From contig NC_088910.1 of NCBI RefSeq assembly GCF_963576675.1, forward strand, positions 110,140,807-110,204,806: 64,000 nucleotides of DNA, written 5' to 3'. Below the pieces are notes generated by a model. That model saw nothing but the letters and a program-made list of their open reading frames with translations. It was not told the DNA's origin and did no database searches. The number at the start of each line of letters is the position of its first letter. Within the stretch, counting starts at the first letter, position 1. A program made the translations under genes and the position numbers. This document shows positions 21,806 through 32,618 of the stretch, in pieces. The stretch is from Euphorbia lathyris (lineage: Eukaryota > Streptophyta > Magnoliopsida > Malpighiales > Euphorbiaceae).

Positions 21806-24073
21806 ATGTTTAGAAGTTCTTCTTCATCCTCTGGGTCCACCTCTGAATTTTTCAATTTGTCCTCTCCTTCCGATGTGGTATTTAGCTGGACCTCTTCTTC
21901 GTCGGAAAATTCTAACTCCTCCAAAGGTACGGTTAACTCCGATTTAGCTGAGTTGCTCGACTCGGCGTGTAATCACGATCGAACTCGTTTAGGTAGTAGT
22001 AACCAAAACCTCTCAACCCCAATCACCGGAACCGCTCTGGCCATAGATCTCAGGCATTTTTCCAGGAGGATGGCCTCTTCTTCTACCCTACCTAGGAAAA
22101 AGAAACCTTGAGCGGAGTCCACTTCGTCTCGTATGAGTGCCGCGGATCTGGCGGATCTAGTGAGTAGATTCCCATGGATAAATAACTATGAGACCCAATT
22201 GGCGGAGACTCAACAACGACCCGCCTGTCCGCCAAGCGGATTCTTGACAGTGTACTTTAGTCACGTAGAAAGAGGATTTCGACTGCCTCTTCCCAAGATG
22301 ATGGCGGACATCTTTGCTTATTTTGACATTACGGTTAGCCAATTACATCCTAATGGCTGGTGATACATAGTTTTAGATTGCTATCTTGCCTCGAACTTGG
22401 GAGTAGTGTACACTCCCCGTATCTTCAGAGCCTTTCATAAACCGTCAAAGCGAAAGTCGGAGTCTTTTCTCACTTTTGCAAAATTTGGAGCGTATTCGCC
22501 GTTTAGTGGCAAAATGTCCAACGTCCATTGTTGGGACGAAAAATTCTTTTATGTGAAGATAAATGAGGGCGAATCTCTAGGCTTCCCATCATATTGGAAT
22601 CCCAAACCTTTACATATGGCGGGAGATATGCGTATTCTGATGAATAGTGATGAGGTGGTAGCGGAGCTCATGAAAAGTGTCAAGGCGGATGCCTGGACAT
22701 ATGCTGATGCCCTAGATTTCATGATGAGCGATATTCCCCTGATTCGCAAGGATGGGGACAAGTTCATTTACTCGAAGATTACACAATTTGACCAAGGTAA
22801 CTTCGTCTTCTTTTTGAACCTTGATTACTCTGTTGTTGTCCTTGGCAGGGGTTTATCTAAGGCCAATCATGCTCTTGTAGAGAAGCGTAGGAAGCTGATG
22901 GAGGACGAGGCTCGTAAGAAAGCTCAAATGGCGAATCCCCAAACGGATACTGGGAAACGTCCGGCGGATACAGCGGTCGATCCGCCTCTAAAAAGGAGGA
23001 AAACAACAGCTTTGGGTGGTCCGAAGATTATGGCGGATGCCATGAGATCCTCCATGCCCGCGGTGGAGATGGGACAAGTAGGTTGTCATTATCTCTTATC
23101 TGTTAGCTATGTTTGGAATCCAAGGTTTGATTCTTACATTTTCGTGCAGATAGCGAAGCCTGACCCAGGCGGATACTGGTCCGCCAAGTATGGTGTCCAG
23201 GGATCTTTGGAGAATGAATCTGTTATTAATGACCTAGATGAGGCTCTAGGTCAGCTGGGCGAAGTACAGAGGAATCAGAACCAGATTCCAGGATCAATCC
23301 ATGCTCAAAGGGGAAAGACGGAGCTTCTTACGGTAGATCCCTTTACTGGAATGACTCTCCCGGTTTTTAGAAAAAGTTATATCTTTGTTCCTTTGTTCCT
23401 TCATTTTGACAAAACTGTTTGTCTTTGACAGATGTATACTCGCATACGTGCTATGGAAGCTGAGCTCCTTCAAGGCGTGGTGGATAAGGCTACCATAGAA
23501 AGGTTGGAGAAAGAAATAGCTGATGCCAGGGCGAATATCGCATCCGCCACGTCTGCCATGGCCCTTAAGGACGCCGAGATAAAGAGGCTAAAGGAGAAGA
23601 TTGAGGCAGATTCCAAGGAGTATGAGAATGCTGTAGGAGAAGCTGAGTACATGGCTGGTGAGCAAGCTTTCTTTTACGGCGAACTGATCATGGCGTATGT
23701 CTCACTGGCGCATCTTGAGATCGATTTCACAGATCCGCAGTTCGCCGTTCCAGACCCAGAAGATGTTCTTAAATTTAACAAAATTTCGGACATCAAGGAC
23801 TACCTCCGTGACTATGTTCGGAAATGGATGAAGGGACCCGTTGAAGAGAGCAAACCTGCCACCACCAACGTCAAGCTAGTGGACCTCGAGGAAGTGCCTC
23901 CAAAGTCTGGTGAGGAGCCGATAACCGATGGCACCCCTCTTCCTGGGGGAACACCTTCCGTGGAAAAGGAGGTCACCTTGGTGGATGTATCCGGGGCTGT
24001 CGAGAAGGAAGCTTCTCAAGCAGCTGCTTTTGGCGAGAAGAATGTCAAGGAGAATGCTCCTGTTGTTACTTGA
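21806..24073 (+). pseudogene. Antisense ORF of T3 (Transposase_28-like), two introns
   Basis: This ORF runs against gag-pol, between pol and the 3' LTR, the position of the antisense ORFs reported for Tat elements. It starts MFRSSSSSSGSTSEF with a serine-rich N-terminus. Next comes a domain with RPACPPSGFL, HVERGFRLPLPKM and ASNLGVVYTPRIFRAFHKPSKR, resembling the 'putative gypsy type transposon' family (PF04195). A basic patch (PPLKRRKTTA) and a heptad-rich coiled coil (about 23432-23640) with an acidic tail follow. Two introns are clear: 23078-23149 (GT...AG, 72 nt) and 23333-23431 (99 nt). Both have counterparts in T2. In-frame TGA codons at 22109 and 22361 break it. A possible 52-nt intron at 22797-22848 is not supported by frame. 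Confidence 0.75.
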
Positions 24074-24731
24074 TGTTTTATTTTTTGTTTGTAAAACTTG
24101 AAGTACAATGTTTAATCCTTGTGTTTGCTATTTATGTTACCTTTACATTTGCGCAAGTAAAGATATATATAGGATTTTTGGATTTATTCTGGAGTAGGTG
24201 GCCAGCCATACTCCATTGTGTGAACCTTTGTGAAGGTTTGAAGCTGTTTTATTCCTTTAGAGGAAGTAAAGCTGCCTTTAGGGATCCACTTGCTACCTAT
24301 CTTTGAGGTGAAGTGATCCGCCTATAGGTCTTGTGAACCCTTCTTTGGGAAGGGAGTAAGAGAGTGTAAAGACCTTGCGTCCAAGGAACGTTTTAACTCT
24401 ATCTCGAATGGGGATCATCCACAGATGGATCCACCCATGAGAATGTTCTCCTATCTTTGAGGAGAAAAAGTAGCTATGAGATAGCAGTACTTTTTAATGT
24501 GGAGAGCGTTGGATGCCCCCCCTCTTTTTGAGACTGGAATATTTATATTGCTGCAAAAAATACTTAAAAAGAGACGGACAATAGAACAATTGCTTTTTAT
24601 TGGATAGACAATATGCTTTATTACAGCCAGAGGGTCTTATATGTGAGCCTCGTTAAAACCTTTAACAAGAAAAACCACATGGGAAAAAACCTTATTAAAG
24701 GAAAAAGAGTACTCAAGACCTTGTTCACATT
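24074..24731. other. Convergent 3' region between antisense ORF and pol of T3
   Basis: No gene. Transcripts of the antisense ORF (plus) and of gag-pol (minus) would converge here. CTATCTTTGAGG-type motifs near 24297 and 24451 match AAAGATAGG motifs in the equivalent region of T2 (34609-34785). Confidence 0.5.
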
Positions 24732-27700
24732 CTATTTTCTGGCGAAGTACTTGCGGAGATTTTGGAGATTCCAAGTGCGTGGAAGTGTATTTCCGTCCAT
24801 GTCCTGGATTTTAAATGTGGCGAACCCAATCTTGTCCACTATACGGTATGGACCAGTCCAGGTGAGCCCTAGCTTGCCCTTCCCTTCTTTTGATTGGATT
24901 TTGTCGGCCTTGCGGAGCACAAGATCTCCCACATTCAATTCTACAAGTTTGGCGTTTTTGTCATGATAAGCTGCGATCCGCTGCTTATAAGCCGCCATAC
25001 GCACATATGCCTTATCCCTCTTGTCCTCCACTTGATCAAGGCTTTCTCTTAATCTCTGACCATTGTCCTCCTCGCAATAGAATGCAACTCTGTCACTTGG
25101 AACCAATATCTCGACTGGGATTACTGCTTCCACACCATGAGAAAGGGCGAATGGGGTTTCACCTGTGGCCGTGCGAGGAGTAGTACGATACGCCCATAAG
25201 ACGCTTGTTAACTGATCCGCCCATTTCTTATCATGCTCTCCCAGTCTTTTCTTTATTCCTTTTACGATTGTCCGATTCGTGACTTCAGTCATACCATTGG
25301 ATTGTGGGTAATACACTGAGGCGAATCTGTTTAAAATGCCCAATTTTTCACAGAAAGCTTTGAACTCACCACAGTTGAATTGCGTTCCATTATCCGTGAT
25401 GATCGTGTGTGGGATGCCATATCTTCCCACGATATTATCTTTGACAAATTCTACCATTCTTTCAGCTGTGATGGAGGAGACAGCTTCATCTTCCACCCAC
25501 TTGGTGAAGTGATCTACGGCTGCTACCACATACCTTCTTTGTCTACGAGTAGGAGGAAATGGTCCAACGATGTCAATTCCCCAGAGGGCAAAGGGTCGAC
25601 CTTCCAGGATGGGCTTTTGGAGATGCTTTGCAGTATGAGATTCATTTGCATGAATCTGACATCTATGACAAGATTCCACCAGTTTCTGTGCATCAAGTTC
25701 TGCAGTGGGCCAATAAAATCCTGCTAGCCTAGACTTTTTTAGGATGGAGGCGGATGCCTCATGGGCTCCACATGCTCCTTCATGTAACTCCTTGAGGACC
25801 TGCTGTCCTTCTTCTGGCAAAATGCATTTTAACCAAGGATGGCTAAAAGATTTTCTGTAAAGGCAATAATTTATTATAGAGAAATAAGCCGCCTTCCTGA
25901 CTATCCACCGAGCTTCCTCCTTGTCCGTAGGCAGTGCTCCATCTAACAGATACTGGCGGATGGCAGACCTCCAATCCCCCTCTACTGTCGTAAGTAGAGA
26001 TACTTCTTCTGAGGCGAAGGCCGGAGCTGCTTTAATTTCGAATGGACATTGCGGATCCACCCAGTTCTCCTTGCTGGAAGCCATTTTAGCTAGATGATCT
26101 GCTTCGGTATTTGAACCGCGTGGTACATGGATCAACTCCCACTTAGTTTCTTTAGCTTCAATGTGATCCAGCAATTTTTTAACCTCGGGAACGTATTTGG
26201 CTAAAACCTCATCTTTTACCTCGTAGTTTTTGATCACCTGGTTGACCATCAACTTGGAGTCGCTATAGATCACGATCCGCTCGGGAGTGATTTCCTTCAG
26301 CAGGCGCAGTCCCAATATTAATGCCTCGTACTCCGCTGCATTGTTGGTTGCCATGAAATCCAATTTTGCTGCGTACCTTAGCTTTATATATTGGGGGCCT
26401 GTGATTACGATGCATATACCTGTTCCTTCTGCTGAGGAAGCCCCGTCTGTGTACATCGTCCATTCCTCGACCTGAGATCTTGGGAGATTCATCCCTTCTT
26501 CTGTGAATTCATTCACAAAGTCTGCCAAGACTTGACTCTTCAAGGCTGATCTGCTCTCGTATCATACATCAAACTCTCCAAGGCGGATTGCCCATTCCAT
26601 CAATCTGCCTGAAGTGTCCGGCTTTTGCAATACCTTCCTCATGGGTATGTTTGTTCGAACTATGATAGTATGAGCCTGAAAGTATGGCCTAAGGCGGATT
26701 GCCATGGTGACAACAGCCAACGCCATTTTATCAAGCTTGGAGTATCTGGTTTCAGCATCCTTTAATACCTTGCTCACGTAATAAATTGGATACTATTGGC
26801 CGTCCTCTTCTCTTATCATGACCGTGCAAACAACTTTATCTGTAACCGAGACATACATATAAAGATCCTCACCTTTTAAGGGCCGACTCATTAAGGGCGG
26901 TTCTGTGAGAAACCGTTTGATTCCTTCGAAGGCTTTCTCACAATCCTCATTCCACTCGAACGCCTTTTGCTTCTTGATGACCTCATAAAAGGGTTGGCAT
27001 CTGCGGGCTGAACAAGAGATAAACCTGCCCAAGGCTACGATCCGCCCGTTAAGGCGTTGTACTTCCCTGATATTCCATGGCGCTTGCATCTCTAGAACGG
27101 CTTTAACCTTGTCAGGATTTGGGCTCACTCCTTTCTGGCTAATCATGAATCCCAAGAACTTTCCATACGTTGCACCAAAGGTACATTTTTCTGGGTTCAG
27201 TTTCATATTATGACGCCGGAGTACGCCCAGTACCTCCCTTACATCATCTGCATGCTTTTCCACAGTGGTACTCTTGATGATCATGTCATCTACATAGACG
27301 GAGTAGTTATCACCTTTGCTTTCCGCGAATATCTTGTTCATCATCCGTTGATAGGTTGCACCTGCGTTCTTAAGTCCGAAGGGCATGACTTTGAAGCAAT
27401 AAGTGGCTTGATGAGTCACGAACGAGGTTTTGATTCTATCGGAGGGCTCCATCAGGATTTGGTGATAGCTGGACTTCACGTCAGTGAAGGAGTACATAGC
27501 GTGTCCCGCGGTTCCATCTAGGAGGATATCGATACACGGCAAGGGGTAGTTGTCTTTTGGACAAGCTTTATTGAGATCTGTAAAGTCAATACACATGCGG
27601 TAGGATCCGCCTGCTTTCTTCACTAGAACGACATTCGCCAGCCATTGTGTATAAAGTACCTCTTCAATGGCGTCCGCCCGCTGGAGCTTGGTGATTTCTT

Positions 27701-28640
27701 CTTCTATCACCTTCTGCCTTTCTCGGCCATGGTTTCTCTGCTTTTGGGCAACCAGGACTGCATCTTTGTCGATGTTGAGTTTGTGAGTGATCACATCTGG
27801 ACTAATCCTGGGGAGGATCTCATCCTTCCAAGCAAAGACGTCTTCTGCTTCATGGAGAACCTTGGTGATTGCTTCTTTAATTTCTCCCTTGAGCCCTTTA
27901 GCCATTCGTACCTGCTTTTCATCTGCCATGAGGTACATTTCTGTTTCGCCCAAGGCCATTGTGACGAGTTCTTCTTCGTCTTCTTCCTTTGACTGGGGGC
28001 GAATCATTAATGAGGCAGAATATGTTTCCTGAGCTACTTTTTGACTCCCTCTGATCATTACACCTCCCTTGGCCGTGGGGATGTAAAGACTTAAGTGGCG
28101 AATGGAGATAAGGGCCGCCGCTTCCGAGATAAAAGGTCGCCCAAGTATCATATTATAGGCTAACTGACCATCCAGGATAGAGAATTCTTGATCGCCTTTC
28201 CAGACTTGTTCGTCATCTGCTAGCTCACAATCTAACGTTACTTGGCCCTTCGTGCGAATGGTGTGTCCTGTCACTCCCAGGATGTCTACTATGGTGGTTT
28301 CCACCTGGATCGGGTCTACCATTAACTTGGCGAATGCTCCTCTTGTGATGACATTGCACGAACTCCCAGTATCTATCATCACTCTTTTCATCTCCCAGCC
28401 TTCCACTATCATAGTAATGACCAAGGCATCTGCATGAGGAGAGATCTCTGGACCTACATCTGCAAAGGGACGATTCAGTGATGCCCTGTCAAGAGCGGTG
28501 GTCTTTGCCTTTTTCAGTACTGGTTGGTACCCAGGTCCGCCTGCTATGACATTGATGGTCCCTTTTCCTTTCTTCTTCGGGTCATCTCTGGATCTATCAC
28601 CATCTCCCTTCTTGCCATCATTTTGGATGAACCGATCCAA
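24732..28640 (-). pseudogene. T3 Pol: protease, reverse transcriptase, two RNase H, integrase
   Basis: One frame reads from upstream of 28640 to the stop at 24732. The order is protease (MIDTGSSCNVITRGAF, about 28386-28339), reverse transcriptase (YVDD at 27296-27285), RNase H, a linker, and a second archaeal-like RNase H (MYTDGASSAEGTG, NNAAEYEAL). The integrase has an HHCC finger, WGIDIVGPFPP, ITDNGTQFNCGEF and MTEVTN, and ends in a GPY/F-like tail (WTGPYRIVDKIG). There is no chromodomain. Only two in-frame stops are seen, near 26793 (TAG, before YPIYYVSK) and 26562 (TGA, after LGEFDV), both in or after the first RNase H. The rest is open, including 603 codons from 26543, so the copy died recently. 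Confidence 0.9.
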
Positions 28641-30528
28641 TTTGCCTCTCTCAATGAGACGCTCTATTTCTCGGGCTAACTCCCAGCATGCATCTGTGTC
28701 ATGACCATTTTTCCTGTGATATTTACAATAATTTTTAGGATTTTTACCAGTGTTGGTGTACTCCCCCCCCTTTTGGTTCGGGGTATGAAATGCTCCGTTT
28801 GTGCTGGCTGTTCTCTATCCATATGAGCACTTCACTCTTAGAGGCATTGAGAGGCGTGAAGGACGTGACAAACGTTGATTTGTTCTTTGAACCCCTTCGT
28901 CGGCCTCTAGAAGAGGAGTCTTGGTGCTTGTCCTTTTCTCTATCTCAGTGGCGAGATTCGCCTTTGTCCTTTCTAGGTGAAGATAGTGATTCGCGGAGAA
29001 TGTCATCCACCTCCATGAAGTCCTTGTAGCGCTCCATCAATTCTGCCATGCTGCTGGGCTTCTTTCTAATTAGGTCCTCCTGTAAAATCTTACAGGTTGT
29101 GTTCTTTACCAGAGATTCCACCGCCATGGAGATATCGACATCAACAATTTGTATACACAATTTGTTAAAAGTATTTACGTACTCTCGAAGAGATTCGTTA
29201 GCCTTCTGTTTTAATTCAAAAAGCTTCCGTGACTTGACCACTAGAGGGATACAGCCGGCGAATTTAGCACAAAATTCCCTGCTTAGTTGATCCCAACTGT
29301 TTATCGAGCCAAGAGGTAGAGATTGGAACCAGTCATAAGCGGGACCTCCTAACGTGGTGATAAACATTTTGCATAGCACTGGTTCAGTTGTACGGTTGAG
29401 GCGAAGCAGTATTCGGTATTTTCTGGCGTGGGCCACTGGGTTGTCAGCACCCGTGTATATTGGGAGATTAGGTATTTTAAAATGCCTATCCGTTTCCTCT
29501 GCCTCGATCCAAGCCGTGAAGGGCGAATCTCTATTGGCGAATGGGTTATGCCTGGCATTCTCCTCATTCATGCGGAGCACCGCAGCTCGAACTCTGTTGT
29601 CAAAATTCTCCAGACCCGCCCTTCGGCGGCCCCTCCGTGGAGATCTGCTTGGAGAAGATGAAGAGCTGGATCCCGAAGACGGATCCGAGGGTGATCGTCC
29701 ACCTCCGCTTCTACGTCCGCCTCCGTTTCCACGTCCACCTCCTCCTCCACCTCCACCTCCTCCACCTTGTCCTCTCGGGGGAGCTTGACCGCTACCCCCT
29801 CCAGAGCCTCCAGAAGGAATGTGCCCCTCATTCCCTTAGTGTGGTGGTGGTGGTGGCCCATTTGAACGTGGTGTCTCTACTGGCCTTTTGCTTTGTCTAC
29901 GTCCAGTAGATGGGGGTGATCTGCCTTTGCTGGAGGATTTTGGTCTTCGGGGCGAAGGCGATTCGGACTGCCTACTTTTCTCTTTTTTACGCTTTTTGTG
30001 TTTTCACCCTTCCGATCCACCCAAGGAGAGATTCGACCGTGGTCGCCTTGGGATATCTGATCCGCCTAAATTTATCCCATGGCTTGCAGATCCGTCAGGA
30101 AGAGTTTGATCGTTCCTTTGACTTCCTCCTGCGCCAGCAGGGAATAATTCCCGATTGATCGGTCGTTCACCGAACGCCGCCGTGGAAGTTACCAAGGATT
30201 CTGTATTGTGAGCTTGGAGAAATGAAGAATTAAGGGCATTTGGTCCTAGCGTCATCTGGGGCTAAGAAGATATCGTAGATGTGGGCGCCATGCTCCAAAA
30301 CGGGGGATTGGTCATGAATGACCGTAGGCGATTACCTGTCTCAGAGCCAAACTTCTCTCCTCTTGCTTCTGCACACATGTTGATGAAAGCGTCCGGGGGC
30401 ATACTACTTTCAGGTTGTGTTGTGGGAGCATTTGAATTAGCGCGCCCAGTACTAGTTACAGGTTGGCTCGATGGTGTTACTAATGGTGTTTCTTCCCCCG
30501 ATGTGGGGTTCGGTTCTCCAGTTGCCAT
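28641..30528 (-). pseudogene. T3 Gag, broken
   Basis: The ATG is at 30528, 63 bases inside the 5' LTR, starting MATGEPNPTSGEE. The frame carries stops near 30262, 30004, 29838 and 28945. It has an arginine/serine-rich part, a run of glycines (about 29720-29770) and the capsid-like domain (RHFKIPNLPIYTGADNPVAHARKY to GPAYDWFQSL). SFTPLNASKSEVLIWIEN ends near 28810. The zinc-knuckle frame is entered by a -1 step just after this, as in T2. A further one-base loss in a G8 run (28763-28770; G9 in T2) then moves the frame again before the knuckle CKYHRKNGHDTDAC. Confidence 0.8.
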
Positions 30529-30574
30529 ATTCTTTTAAAGTGAACGAAAAACCCTTTATTTGGCTAAGGGTCCA

Positions 30575-30588
30575 CGTTCACCGCACCA
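30575..30588 (-). promoter_or_regulatory. Primer binding site of T3
   Basis: On the minus strand TGGTGCGGTGAACG follows the LTR end after two bases, as in T2. Confidence 0.6.
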
Positions 30589-30590
30589 AT

Positions 30591-31103
30591 TGATGACTTG
30601 AGGAGAAATTCTGATCAGCTTCCGTCCCTGTGGGGGCGTCGTTGGGTTCGACGGGGGGAAGCTCCGATGCCAAAGTCAGTAAGGATGAACAAGAGTGCAA
30701 ACTGAATTGACAAAGGGTAAAGATGAATGCGTGTACCTTGATAGCCTGAGACATAGGCTATATATAGTTGTGAAGTTGTAACTCTCAGTAACTAGAAAGT
30801 CTCCATCAATGCCCCATTAATGGCGGTTACTAGTTACCCTTAAGTTGGCAGTTAGCTAATTGATAGCTCATTAATGATCTTTATTGCAAGGTCGGCTCAG
30901 CCGTTCTTATGGCGGATTGAGAGCTGAGGGAGATCCGCCTCACAGGTTCACTAATGGGTTTCCTTTGGCGAGTCCTAGGTTATCCGCCCGTCGGATCTCT
31001 TTACTTTGATACGCCGCGGAACTCCCGTACCAGGCTGCCAACACGTGGCGTTCTTTGGGCGAATATCCCTTTTGATCCTTGGGATAATATCACGATGTTA
31101 TCA
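30591..31103 (-). mobile_element. 5' LTR of T3
   Basis: 513 bp with the same ends as the copy at 20984-21496. On the minus strand it drives gag-pol. The target duplication CCGGT follows at 31104-31108. Confidence 0.92.
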
Positions 31104-31995
31104 CCGGTTAAGACCGGGTATCAAATCCACGGGATTTATATCTACAAGTATTAAACTACTCGGTTCTATTCGTTATCTAGGCGGTGAATACTTTAGGTTG
31201 GTTTGGGTGACAACTACAAACTACTCCTAAACTATGGTGAGACAAACTTATATAACCAAAACTCTACAGGTTATGATAAGATATAAATACGATAAGCAAA
31301 GATTCCGAACATATACGATTGGTGGTTTACTCTTGCAAAGACGACTACGTGTAGTTCGGTCGACCCCGTGAAGTACTTATATGACGTGGTTCCTAGTCAA
31401 GGCGTCTCTAATGCGGGGGATCAGAAACTAGGGCCCATAAGTTCCGTGGCTTATCAATTCCTACGGTTTCCAGAATGTTACTCCCGGTAGGGCAGCGCCT
31501 ATATGGTTCCCTAAAGATGACCCGTACAAAGGGCGCCGGGTATCGAACTCCCCCTACACAATAATCAATTACAAATATCAAAACAAGTAGCAAATATCAA
31601 CACGTATAGAGAAACGGGAATTGCAAATCATATATTATAAATGTGGAATGGAAAAATATGAATACAACCAAGCCTAGTACATAGGAAGAGTGCAAGCTAA
31701 TTAGCAAGTAAAAGGGAAGAATCGGCCCTTGGAACTAGCTAACCGGACTCAAGGCCGCCTCTTAGGTCTTGGAGGTGGAACTTCTCGAGCTTGGTGGAGG
31801 AGGGTGGAACGAAACTTCGACGGAGTGACGGAATAAGTGAACAAGCTCTCAAAGTGGTAGAGTTTAGCTATATAAAATCTGAATGAGGAAATGAGTGCTA
31901 ATCACTCTTATTTATACACATCAAGCTCGGGGGTAGAATCATAATTACACAAGTTACAAACAAGAATTCACACTATTTTTGCAGGTTTCACAAGG

Positions 31996-32371
31996 TACGC
32001 CCCGCGAAGAAGGTGGTATGCTCCGCGTATCTGCAAAATCAACCCATCCCGTTGATAATTTCTTCCGCATGGACTAGATTTAGAATTGTTGACTCAACCA
32101 CGCCCCGTGTAAACTGGGATACGCTCCGCGTAGTTGAGCTCCTGGAACTTATTTGATCAAAATATGCCTTGTACACTCCGTGTGGTCTGGGTTACACCCC
32201 GCGTAAGTGAGTTCCTGGAACTTTTGTCTTCAATTCACACAGGAGACGCTCCGCGTAGTATGATTTACGCCCCGTGTAGAAGGTGCTGACCATGTGGGAA
32301 TGCTCAGTTGACTGCCGTGTGTTGAGGGGCATTGTTCTACGCCCTGCGTGCCTTGTTTTATGCCCCGCGTA
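31996..32371. repeat. Five pairs of TACGC/GCGTA dyads inside X
   Basis: Thirteen-base dyads of the form TACGC-CCC-GCGTA or TACGC-TCC-GCGTA, some with one arm change, lie at 31996, 32017, 32099, 32120, 32172, 32193, 32245, 32266, 32338 and 32359. Partners within a pair start exactly 21 bases apart; pairs start about 73-103 bases apart. No coding role is seen. Confidence 0.75.
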
Positions 32372-32618
32372 ACTATGAATTAGTGCTTGATTGATTTCTT
32401 CTTTGTACCTAAAAAATACGATCTTCGAGAACCGAGTTAGCTTGATGTTTAGTTTTCTGAAATTAATAAAAAACTAGAGAAATCAACTAAAAATGTAAAA
32501 TTGATTTTTATTTCGTAATTTATTTGAAAACATACTATTTTTGTAATTAAACTTATCTATTAAGCTCGAAATTAAACCGTAAATCACGCTAAAAGATAGG
32601 GACAAAATGCCCCTATCA

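Larger units (their letters stand above)
20984..31103 (-). mobile_element. Complete Ty3/gypsy element T3, Tat type
   Basis: 10,120 bp with two 513-bp LTRs and the target duplication CCGGT (20979-20983 and 31104-31108). Reading on the minus strand: 5' LTR 31103-30591, primer site, Gag, protease, reverse transcriptase, two RNase H domains and integrase ending at 24732. An antisense ORF (plus strand 21806-24073), polypurine tract and 3' LTR follow. By eye the LTRs differ at eight positions, all transitions, so the insertion is fairly young and is the youngest layer of the nest. Its LTRs are clearly different from those of T2, although the proteins are close. Confidence 0.92.
20826..32618 (-). 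mobile_element. Insertion X: solo-LTR-like element, split by T3
   Basis: X consists of 20826-20983 and 31109-32618 (about 1.67 kb without T3). Its ends are TGAT...ATCA, and it is flanked by ATGCA (20821-20825) and ATGTA (32619-32623), a 5-base duplication with one transition. Removing it restores the T2 RNase H start. It has no ORF and no recognisable internal domain, so it looks like a solo LTR of an unidentified gypsy-like family. Orientation is a guess: on the minus strand it begins TGATAGGGGC. It carries ten TACGC/GCGTA dyads (31996-32371). Confidence 0.7.

Noticed and set aside
22797..22848. A third intron in the antisense ORF (52 nt; 51 nt at 36203-36253 in T2)
   Set aside because: GT and AG are present, but removal breaks the frame in both elements, and T3 reads through it in frame; too short for a typical plant intron.
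29690..29861. Glycine- or proline-rich ORFs on the plus strand near 29354-29909
   Set aside because: They are shadows of the low-complexity glycine/arginine part of T3 Gag on the minus strand.
20826..32618. X as a complete retrotransposon
   Set aside because: After removing T3 only about 1.67 kb remains, with no ORF, primer site or second terminal repeat.
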